From: Dehalococcoidia bacterium UBA1151
Lineage (GTDB): Bacteria > Chloroflexota > Dehalococcoidia > Lucifugimonadales > Lucifugimonadaceae
Direction: 5' to 3'
Assembly (NCBI GenBank): GCA_002311865.1
Contig: DBZV01000094.1
Coordinates: forward strand, 1-5,807
Length of the DNA stretch: 5,807 nt
The translations under genes were made by a program, and so were the position numbers. The notes below the pieces were generated by a model. It was not told the origin of the DNA, made no database searches, and saw nothing but the letters and a program-made list of their open reading frames with translations. Each line of letters starts with the position of its first letter. Position 1 is the stretch's first letter. Below, piece after piece: positions 1-5,676 of the stretch.

Positions 1-6
1 GTACAA

Positions 7-1107
7 CTATTTGGGGCAGGTCATGAGGTCGTCGCGCCAGGGAGCGTCGTCGACGTCGAACTCCTGGATGAAGAAGTTGGGGACGGTGGCGCAGACGGCT
101 GCGGAGACCAGTGTATTGATGGGACTGTGGCAGTTGTGCGGGGCGAACAGCGTGTCGTATGCGTTGGCCAGATCGGCGATCTTCTTGTCCATGGTGATGC
201 CGTTCCAGGCGAGGTCCGGCATGATGATGTCCTGCGAGTAGTTCTGCAGGAACGGCCGGTAGCCGATAGTCCCAAATATGCTCTCGCCGGTGCAGATGGT
301 TGTGGTGGTGAAGTTGCGGATAACCCGGAGCGCTTCGGGGTCGAAAGTCTCCGTCTCCAGCCACATCACGTCGAACGGCTCCAGCGTCTGCGCCAGCTTT
401 ATGGCGCCACCAAGCTTGAATGAGAACGCCACATCAATTGCGATGCCGATGTCCGGCCCCAGCGCCTCACCGAACGTTCCAACCACCGCCTCCGCGTTGC
501 GACGCGCCGATGCTGGCGCGTCACCAGCATGTGCTGCGCCTCCACGACCCGATCGAATCGGCTGGGCGTCCGGGCGGTCTTTGAGCTTGATCATGTTGGT
601 CTTGATGGCGGTGTAGCCGCGGTCTTTTACCTCCTGCGCCAGCTCGCGGATATCGTCGGTTGTTTCCACGCGTTTGGTGATACCAAGGCGATCGGTCATC
701 GACTTCTCGCGTGCTCGCGTGGAGCCGCAGTGCGACCAGTAGAGACGCAGTTCATCACGCATCTTGCCGCCCAGAAGCTGCCACACGGGCGCGTTGAGCA
801 CCTTGCCGCGGATGTCCCAGAGCGCGGAGTCGATACCCGACATGCCCTTCGATGCGATGCCCGCGGTGTGGCGCATATTCACGTTGTGCGGATCCCACCA
901 GATGGCCTCAGCCTGCGTGGGGTCTCGGCCGATAACGAACTCCGAGAGCCGCTCAACCATCGCGGTGATCGGTCTGGGAGCGCCCCAGTCCGTGCAGTCG
1001 CCCCAGCCAACCACGCCGGGATCAGACATCTCGATCTTCACAAACGTCCATGGCCGAAAGCCGCCATCAACAACGAACGTTTTGATGTCCGTGACCTTGA
1101 GGGCCAT
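7..1107 (-). CDS. Enolase-superfamily (mandelate racemase/muconate lactonizing enzyme-like) protein, probably 3'-truncated by a frameshift
   Basis: The 366-residue product looks like an acid-sugar dehydratase or racemase of the enolase superfamily, which abstracts a proton alpha to a carboxylate using a Mg2+ site. The N-terminal capping domain covers about residues 1-130 and includes GIDSALWDIRGK (91-102). The barrel follows, with a Lys motif KTN (K169), putative metal ligands D225 (AIDVAF), E251 (WLETE) and E275 (CTGES), and the probable general base H324 (APHN). The substrate cannot be told from sequence. The start follows the CoA-transferase stop by 3 bases, with Shine-Dalgarno GAAGGA at 1115-1120 and a 7-base spacer, so coupled translation is likely. 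The frame stops just after WRDDLMTCPK, where relatives continue about 30-40 residues (PP-hydrophobic stretch, then a VP..PG.G segment). One extra C in the C4 tract at 13-16 would read on as CPQIVV, so the TAG is probably a frameshift artefact or mutation and the true 3' end lies outside the window. Confidence 0.88.
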   Translation of the reverse strand: MALKVTDIKTFVVDGGFRPWTFVKIEMSDPGVVGWGDCTDWGAPRPITAMVERLSEFVIGRDPTQAEAIWWDPHNVNMRHTAGIASKGMSGIDSALWDIRGKVLNAPVWQLLGGKMRDELRLYWSHCGSTRAREKSMTDRLGITKRVETTDDIRELAQEVKDRGYTAIKTNMIKLKDRPDAQPIRSGRGGAAHAGDAPASARRNAEAVVGTFGEALGPDIGIAIDVAFSFKLGGAIKLAQTLEPFDVMWLETETFDPEALRVIRNFTTTTICTGESIFGTIGYRPFLQNYSQDIIMPDLAWNGITMDKKIADLANAYDTLFAPHNCHSPINTLVSAAVCATVPNFFIQEFDVDDAPWRDDLMTCPK

Positions 1108-1110
1108 TCG

Positions 1111-2325
1111 TTAGTCCTTCGAGCCCAATTCGCCGAGGACTCCCTTGTCTCGAAGCGCTTTAATTTCATCTGCTGAGTAGCCAGCGAACTCCAGGATCTC
1201 GTCCGTGTGCTGGCCCAGCGTTGGTGCAGCCGACTTCATCTGAGCGGGAGTGCCGGACATCTTCACCGGGTTGCCGATGTTGTGCACCTCACCCGCGATT
1301 GGGTGATCCAGAACAACGTCCATTCCGCGTGCAACGACCTGGGGATCCGACCACGCCTGCTCCATGTTGTAGATTGGCCCGGCCGGTACACCCGCCTCCT
1401 CAAGCACCGCGATCCAGTGCGATGTGGGCTGTTGCGTTGTCGTCTTCTCCAGCTCAACCTCAAGCTCATCCAGCGAGCCCATGCGCGCCGCGTTGCTGGC
1501 GAATCGCTCGTCTTCCAGGAGGTCGTCGCGACCAATGGCGCTGGCGAATCGCTCCCAGTTGGCCTGATTCGCGGCGCCAATATTGAAGTAGCCGTCGGCG
1601 GTCTTCAGCGCCTGGTATGGGGCGGCGAGCCGATGGCGCGAGCCTGCTGGCTCCACGGCGATGCCTTCAGACCAGAAGATGCTGGACTCCCACACGGTGT
1701 AGGCAAGCGCCGACTCCAGTAGCGACGTCTCAATATGCTGGCCCTCACCCGTCTTGAGGCGATGGATATATGCGGCAAGAATGCCGTACAGGGCGAACAT
1801 TCCGGCGTTGAGATCGGCAACCGGCACGGGAACTTTTGCGGGCGGAGCGTTGGGGTGGCCGTTGGCGTACATGAGGCCGCTCATGCCCTGCGCCACCAGA
1901 TCGAATCCGGCGCGCTTCCCGTAGGGTCCGGTGAGGCCGAAGCCAGAGATGGAGCAGTAGACCAGCGCCGGACTAATCACCTTGAGGTCATCCCAGCCAA
2001 GGCCGTTGCGAATCATCGAACCGGGCCGTGAGTTCTCGATGAGAATGTCGGACTTTGCGACCAGCTTCTTGAACGCCTCTTTGCCATCATCAGACCGGAT
2101 ATCCAAGACTATTGAACGCTTGTTCCGGTTCATCTGGAGAAATGCGGCGGACTCCCCTTCGATGAACGGCGGGCCCATGCGGCGGGTATCGTCGCCGCCC
2201 GTGGGCTTCTCAACTTTAATCACGTTGGCGCCCATGTCCGCCATGAGCATGGTGCAAAAGGGGCCGGCAAGGATTTGACTGTTGTCCAGAACGGTTACGC
2301 CGTCCAGAGCTCCGCCGTTGGTCAT
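1111..2325 (-). CDS. CaiB/BaiF family (class III) CoA-transferase
   Basis: A full-length 404-residue member of the class III CoA-transferase family (formyl-CoA transferase, CaiB, BaiF, alpha-methylacyl-CoA racemase), which moves CoA between carboxylic acids in the cytoplasm through an aspartyl anhydride. The family N-terminus is clear: LDGVTVLDNSQILAGPF (7-23), then ADMGANVIKVEKP (29-41). NRNKRSIVLD (66-75), ENSRPG (97-102) and SGFGLTGPY (127-135) follow. D171 in PVADLNAGMFA aligns with the catalytic Asp of formyl-CoA transferase (Asp169). The C-terminal part carries the usual AGVPAGPIYN (311-320) and DPQVVARGM (327-335). The ATG at 2325 fits the family N-terminus, with a weak GGAG at 2338-2341 (12-base spacer). 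VLDNS replaces the more usual VLDLS. It is co-transcribed with the enolase-family gene downstream. The acyl donor and acceptor cannot be assigned; subfamily members differ widely. Confidence 0.93.
   Translation of the reverse strand: MTNGGALDGVTVLDNSQILAGPFCTMLMADMGANVIKVEKPTGGDDTRRMGPPFIEGESAAFLQMNRNKRSIVLDIRSDDGKEAFKKLVAKSDILIENSRPGSMIRNGLGWDDLKVISPALVYCSISGFGLTGPYGKRAGFDLVAQGMSGLMYANGHPNAPPAKVPVPVADLNAGMFALYGILAAYIHRLKTGEGQHIETSLLESALAYTVWESSIFWSEGIAVEPAGSRHRLAAPYQALKTADGYFNIGAANQANWERFASAIGRDDLLEDERFASNAARMGSLDELEVELEKTTTQQPTSHWIAVLEEAGVPAGPIYNMEQAWSDPQVVARGMDVVLDHPIAGEVHNIGNPVKMSGTPAQMKSAAPTLGQHTDEILEFAGYSADEIKALRDKGVLGELGSKD
1115..1120 (-). promoter_or_regulatory. Ribosome binding site of the enolase-family gene, inside the CoA-transferase 3' end
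   Basis: On the minus strand GAAGGA lies 7 bases before the ATG at 1107 and overlaps the last Ser-Lys-Asp codons of the CoA-transferase gene. The upstream stop (TAA) is 3 bases before the ATG (TAA-CGA-ATG), so ribosomes ending the first gene can re-initiate directly on the second. Confidence 0.7.
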
Positions 2326-2439
2326 GAGATCGCTTGACTCCGATTGAATGGGTTTGGCGGCTTGGATGTTACTCGCCTGACAGGCCTGGTCGTACGTGTG
2401 GTGGCGTGATGATCCATGGCGGATGGTCTATGAATGATG
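2326..2439. other. Intergenic region between fbp and the CoA-transferase gene
   Basis: This 114-base gap separates the co-oriented fbp and CoA-transferase genes. I see no good sigma70-type promoter, no strong hairpin followed by a T-run, and no ORF. The one notable element is a compact palindrome, GCCTGACAGGC (2375-2385), overlapping the perfect palindrome CAGGCCTG (2381-2388). The gap is long enough for an independent promoter for the CoA-transferase/enolase pair, but the sequence does not prove one. Confidence 0.4.
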
Positions 2440-3477
2440 CTAGGTGGCGCCGTGGAATGAGCCCACCAGGTCGACTTCACTCTTGTTGCCAACGTAAAAC
2501 GGCGAGCGTTGATGTATCCGCGTTGGCGTGATGTCCAGGATTGGCTTGGTTCCGTTGGTGGCGGATCCCTCGGCCTGTTCGGCGAGGAACGCCATTGGCG
2601 CGCACTCGTAGAGCATGCGCAGCTTGCCTTCCTTGTTCGTGGTGTTGCCGGGATAGGCGAATATCCCGCCCTTCAGGAGAATCCGATGAAAGTCCGCCAC
2701 CAGCGCGCCGATATATCGAGCGCTGTACGGCCGACCGGTATCGGGATCGTTCTCCTTGATATAGTCCACCCACTTCCTGTCGGCCATGAGCCAGGAGCCT
2801 GAGTTCCCTTCGTTTGTGGAGTAGACGTTGGATTTTTCCGGGAACTTCAAGTCAGGGTTGGTCAGGTGGTACTCGCCCATGGTCTGGTCCAGCGTGAACG
2901 CATGGACGCCCTGGCCCGTGGTGTAGCAGAAGATGGTGGATGAGCCATACAGAATGTAGCCCGCGGCGACCTGGTTTCGACCGGGCTGGAGGAGGTCGGC
3001 AACCGAGGGCTCGCCGCTGGTCGACTTACGCGGATAGATCGAAAAGATTGTCCCGATGGGCGCCGCGATATCTATGTTAGATGAGCCGTCCACCGGGTCG
3101 TAGCTGACCACGTACTTCCCGGATTCCACTCCACTCTCCGGGAATATCGGCTCATCCAGCTCTTCTGACCCAAGAGCACAGACCAGCCCCGTCTCAGAGA
3201 GCAGATCGATGAACAGATCGTTGGACCAATCATCCAGCTTTGCGACCTCTTCGCCCTGGACGTTTATTCGGCCTGTGTAGCCTGTCGCCTCCACCAGTCC
3301 GGCCAGATTGATCTGGCGAGATATGAGCTTGCCGCCAAGTGCCAGTGCATTGAGGAGCGTCGTGAAATCTCCGGTGGCTTCCGGGTATTCGCTCTGTCGA
3401 CTGCGTATGAATCGGCTGAGCGTGGGAGGCCGTCCCTGGATGCCGCCGGGGATACCGTTGGGAGTGCTGATACTCAT
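2440..3477 (-). CDS. fbp: Fructose-1,6-bisphosphatase, class I
   Basis: This enzyme hydrolyses fructose-1,6-bisphosphate to fructose-6-phosphate and phosphate, the committed step of gluconeogenesis, in the cytoplasm. The 345-residue product aligns end to end with E. coli-type class I FBPases. It has NVQGE (72-76), the metal-site acids E105/E106 in GSEELDE, the signature DPVDGSSNID (127-136) with D127 and D130, QVAAGYILYGSST (169-181), FPEK (212-215) followed by STNEGN (220-225), ARYIGALVADFHR (253-265) and the C-terminal active-site segment GKLRMLYECAPMAF (284-297) with E291. It has about 18 extra Gly/Pro-rich N-terminal residues compared with E. coli. The ATG at 3477 is supported by AGGTG at 3483-3487 (5-base spacer). 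Two oddities sit in the otherwise conserved end: ECAPMAF instead of ECNPMAF, and AEQAEG instead of AEQAGG. It is transcribed divergently from the class I aldolase, the preceding gluconeogenic step. Confidence 0.96.
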   Translation of the reverse strand: MSISTPNGIPGGIQGRPPTLSRFIRSRQSEYPEATGDFTTLLNALALGGKLISRQINLAGLVEATGYTGRINVQGEEVAKLDDWSNDLFIDLLSETGLVCALGSEELDEPIFPESGVESGKYVVSYDPVDGSSNIDIAAPIGTIFSIYPRKSTSGEPSVADLLQPGRNQVAAGYILYGSSTIFCYTTGQGVHAFTLDQTMGEYHLTNPDLKFPEKSNVYSTNEGNSGSWLMADRKWVDYIKENDPDTGRPYSARYIGALVADFHRILLKGGIFAYPGNTTNKEGKLRMLYECAPMAFLAEQAEGSATNGTKPILDITPTRIHQRSPFYVGNKSEVDLVGSFHGAT

Positions 3478-3623
3478 TCACGCACCTGCTTTGTATGTGC
3501 CCCTGGAGGATATTGGCCCACGATGACAATCATGACAACATACAGTGAGTACGTCTGACAGCATAGTCGGACTGCCCTCTCCAATCACAAAATCAAGCAC
3601 CAGATAGCAATCAGGAACTACTA
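3478..3623. promoter_or_regulatory. Divergent fbp / class I aldolase intergenic control region
   Basis: These 146 bases must hold the promoters of both divergent genes. For fbp (minus strand) a possible promoter is TTGTCA (3533-3538) with a 17-base spacer to a weak CAATAT (3510-3515), giving a leader of about 25 bases. No convincing plus-strand promoter for the aldolase gene stands out. The region also contains the direct repeat ATGACAA at 3523-3529 and 3532-3538 (9-base period), overlapping the fbp -35, and two GTCNGAC palindromes at 3553-3559 and 3566-3572. These could be operator half-sites shared by both genes, but this is pattern-based only. Confidence 0.45.
3613..3616 (+). promoter_or_regulatory. 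Ribosome binding site of the aldolase gene
   Basis: AGGA lies 7 bases before the ATG at 3624. This fixes the start, which also matches the expected length of the N-terminus ahead of the GKGILAADES motif. Confidence 0.65.
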
Positions 3624-4637
3624 ATGAACACCTCGTTACTCTCCGACGTTGCCAATCGCATGGTCGCACCCGGAAAAGGGATTCTTGCGGCGGATGAGAG
3701 CACCGGGACTATTGGCAGTCGGCTCGCCAGCATTGGCGTTGAGAACACGGAGGATCACCGGCGGGCGTGGCGCAAGACGCTTTTCACGACCCCGGGCATT
3801 GAAAAGCAGATCAGCGGAGTCATCCTCTACGACGAAACCATCCGACAAAACGGCTCAGATGGAGAGCCGCTCATCGACAAGCTCACTGCGCTGGACATCA
3901 TGCCCGGGATCAAGGTGGACAAGAGCACCTCACCGTTGGAAAACGCGCCGGGTGAGGTGTTCACCAGCGGACTCGACGGCCTTCGCGATCGGTTGGTTGA
4001 GTACCGCAAGATGGGCGCGACGTTTGCCAAGTGGCGGGCTGTAATCAACATCGGGAGAGGTCTCCCAACTGCACGAGCTATCGAGGTCAACTCGCATGCA
4101 CTGGCCAGGTATGCAGGGCTGTGCCAGGAAGCTGACATCGTCCCAATTGTGGAGCCGGAAGTGTTAATGGACGGCGATCACACGATTGAGCAGTGCTACC
4201 AGGCCACCGAAGCAACGCTCAACCAGGTCTTCTCTGACCTGATCAACTCCGGCGTCTATCTTGAAGGGATAGTGCTCAAGCCCAACATGGTCATCAGCGG
4301 ATCGGATGCTGCCAATCGAGCGGGTGCTGCTGAAGTCGCGGAACAGACCATCACCTGTTTCCTGCGCACCGTGCCGGCGGCGGTCGGTGGCATCGCGTTT
4401 CTGTCAGGTGGTCAAGGGGACGAGGAGGCGTCAGTGAACCTTGACGCCATCAACCGCTCGCCGCTCGATCGGCCGTGGGAGATGAGTTTCTCATATGGAC
4501 GAGGGCTACAGGCCGCGCCGCTTGCGCACTGGGGGCAGGACACCTCAGACGTTGCCGGTACGCAGGCGGTCTTCGCCAAACGGGCGAAGATCATCGCCGC
4601 CGCGCGTAGAGGTGAATACACCGCGGATATGGAGTAG
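3624..4637 (+). CDS. Fructose-bisphosphate aldolase, class I (animal/plant type)
   Basis: This enzyme reversibly joins dihydroxyacetone phosphate and glyceraldehyde-3-phosphate into fructose-1,6-bisphosphate through a lysine Schiff base, without a metal. The 337-residue product is full length. GKGILAADES (17-26) holds D24, equivalent to rabbit Asp33. The other active-site residues match the rabbit muscle enzyme with a constant offset of 10: K97 (GIKVDK), K136 (AKWR), E177 and E179 (VEPE), Schiff-base K219 in the signature YLEGIVLKPNM (212-222), S261 (LSGGQ) and R293 (YGRGLQ). All catalytic residues are present, so it should be active. The C-terminal tail ends EYTADME and lacks the terminal Tyr that tunes the vertebrate enzymes. 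It is divergent from fbp, so the two genes cover consecutive gluconeogenic steps. Its stop lies 2 bases from the stop of the convergent DUF2851 gene. Bacterial class I aldolases of this type are often named fbaB or fda, but naming varies, so I give no symbol. Confidence 0.96.
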   Translation: MNTSLLSDVANRMVAPGKGILAADESTGTIGSRLASIGVENTEDHRRAWRKTLFTTPGIEKQISGVILYDETIRQNGSDGEPLIDKLTALDIMPGIKVDKSTSPLENAPGEVFTSGLDGLRDRLVEYRKMGATFAKWRAVINIGRGLPTARAIEVNSHALARYAGLCQEADIVPIVEPEVLMDGDHTIEQCYQATEATLNQVFSDLINSGVYLEGIVLKPNMVISGSDAANRAGAAEVAEQTITCFLRTVPAAVGGIAFLSGGQGDEEASVNLDAINRSPLDRPWEMSFSYGRGLQAAPLAHWGQDTSDVAGTQAVFAKRAKIIAAARRGEYTADME

Positions 4638-4639
4638 GG

Positions 4640-5329
4640 CTAGCTCAGGTAGATAAACTTGCCAGCTTTGCTGTGTTCTGCTATTCCCGATCTCGTCATG
4701 AAGCGATAGAGGTAGATCAGGCCCTGCTGCTGACGACCACTTGTCACCCGCTTCTTGCTGCCAACTACGCGCCGCATCTCGCGGGTAATTGAGTTCTCCG
4801 ATGACTTAGGGAAATCGCGGTACAGCGCGAGCGATCGCTCATAGACATGCCAGTGACCAACGCGGCGGGCAATCGCGTGCACCGCTGGCAGGATGGCGTT
4901 GATAGCGATATCGGCCGCACGACTCTTGCCGATCAAGGCGCGCGTGTCACCACTACCGGCAACCATGAGTGCGGCGGTCAGATCCCTCGGCATGGATTCT
5001 GCGCCGATTAGCTCGAACATTGCGTTGACGGGCCCGCCACCGTCCAGCCACCGTTGAGCAAGTGCGGCAGCCCCTTCGACTCGTTTCTTTGGCGAGTTAT
5101 CAGGCCGTCCCCCTGCCTTCGACCACTCAGGCGCCGCGCCGCTCAATTTGGCGATATTGTCTTGACGCTGAGGCTCGAATCCGGCTCCTTGCCGCAGCAG
5201 CGACGCAATATCGCCTATCTCTGACCCGGATGAGCCAGCCAGCATTGGCCACGGCACACGCGTTGCAAGCTGCCGAAACGGCTTCCAATTTTTTTTGAGT
5301 AGCCGAGACACTCGAGAACTTCGGTCCAC
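4640..5329 (-). CDS. DUF2851 protein, C-terminal fragment
   Basis: This open frame would encode 229 residues, but the family-like sequence begins only at about residue 12 (KKNWKPFRQLATRVPW), downstream of the A8 tract at 5289-5296. The first 11 residues are out-of-frame reading of the middle fragment, so the ATG at 5329 is probably not a real start. The fragment contains the conserved helical C-terminal half: GRPDNSP (74-80), IGKSRAADIAINAILP (133-148), LYRDFPKSSENSITREM (169-185) and GRQQQGLIYLYR (198-209). Its stop is 2 bases from the stop of the convergent aldolase gene. Confidence 0.6.
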   Translation of the reverse strand: MDRSSRVSRLLKKNWKPFRQLATRVPWPMLAGSSGSEIGDIASLLRQGAGFEPQRQDNIAKLSGAAPEWSKAGGRPDNSPKKRVEGAAALAQRWLDGGGPVNAMFELIGAESMPRDLTAALMVAGSGDTRALIGKSRAADIAINAILPAVHAIARRVGHWHVYERSLALYRDFPKSSENSITREMRRVVGSKKRVTSGRQQQGLIYLYRFMTRSGIAEHSKAGKFIYLS

Positions 5330-5676
5330 AGAACCTGGTCGGTATCTCTTATGCCGAGTTCCAACTCCAGTCCTGCGCTGCGTGCGAAGAATCTGCGGTC
5401 GCCCGCCTCATCCAACGACAGTTGGGGTAGTTCAGCGGATGGTCTCACCGGGTGACCGCCCCGCTTTGCTTCTGATTTCAGCAGCAGAAACGGAATGCGA
5501 ACGCCGGATCTGGTCCGGACTTCATCATCCTCTTCCAACCCAGTCACGTGGAAGATCACACCGTTGTATCCGGGATCCTGGTCGTGCCCGTGTGAGTACC
5601 AACCAGATCGGCGCACGTGAATCTCAATATTGCCCCGATGCACCACACCGTCTGAATCAGTGACGACCGCGTCCAC
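5215..5676 (-). CDS. DUF2851 protein, middle fragment
   Basis: The frame opens at a GTG (5676) that is really an internal Val of the motif GPDFVDAVV; the in-frame upstream codons GGG CCA GAT TTT encode the rest of that motif. Residues 1-129 are family-like: GNIEIHVRRSGWYSHGHD (15-32), DPGYNGVIFHV (34-44), IPFLLL (61-66), GDRRFFARS (92-100) and ECLGYSKK (122-129). After the A8 tract the frame runs out of homology (IGSRFGSLQRV onward) and stops at 5215, so the last 25 or so residues are not genuine. Confidence 0.6.
   Translation of the reverse strand: MDAVVTDSDGVVHRGNIEIHVRRSGWYSHGHDQDPGYNGVIFHVTGLEEDDEVRTRSGVRIPFLLLKSEAKRGGHPVRPSAELPQLSLDEAGDRRFFARSAGLELELGIRDTDQVLWTEVLECLGYSKKIGSRFGSLQRVCRGQCWLAHPGQR

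Noticed and set aside
510..530. Perfect 7-bp inverted repeat ATGCTGG / CCAGCAT with a 7-base loop
   Set aside because: It lies inside the enolase-family coding sequence, has no T-run, and is short enough to be a by-product of the Ala/Gly-rich codons there.
529..1176. 215-codon plus-strand open frame opposite the enolase-family gene
   Set aside because: It is antisense to a clear family member, has no recognisable motif, and is of the kind expected from high-GC codon bias.
1207..1722. 171-codon plus-strand open frame opposite the CoA-transferase gene
   Set aside because: It is a shadow of the conserved minus-strand gene, with no domain and a composition rich in Arg, Leu and Gly.
3555..3583. 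CTGACA at 3555-3560 as a -35 for the aldolase gene
   Set aside because: At a 17-base spacing the -10 position reads TCTCCA, which does not resemble a -10 element.
3478..3669. 63-codon minus-strand frame with a Cys/His cluster (CCHDCH) in the fbp upstream region
   Set aside because: It overlaps the aldolase start in antisense and reads through the promoter region. No family resemblance or supporting ribosome site was found, so the Cys/His cluster is probably chance.
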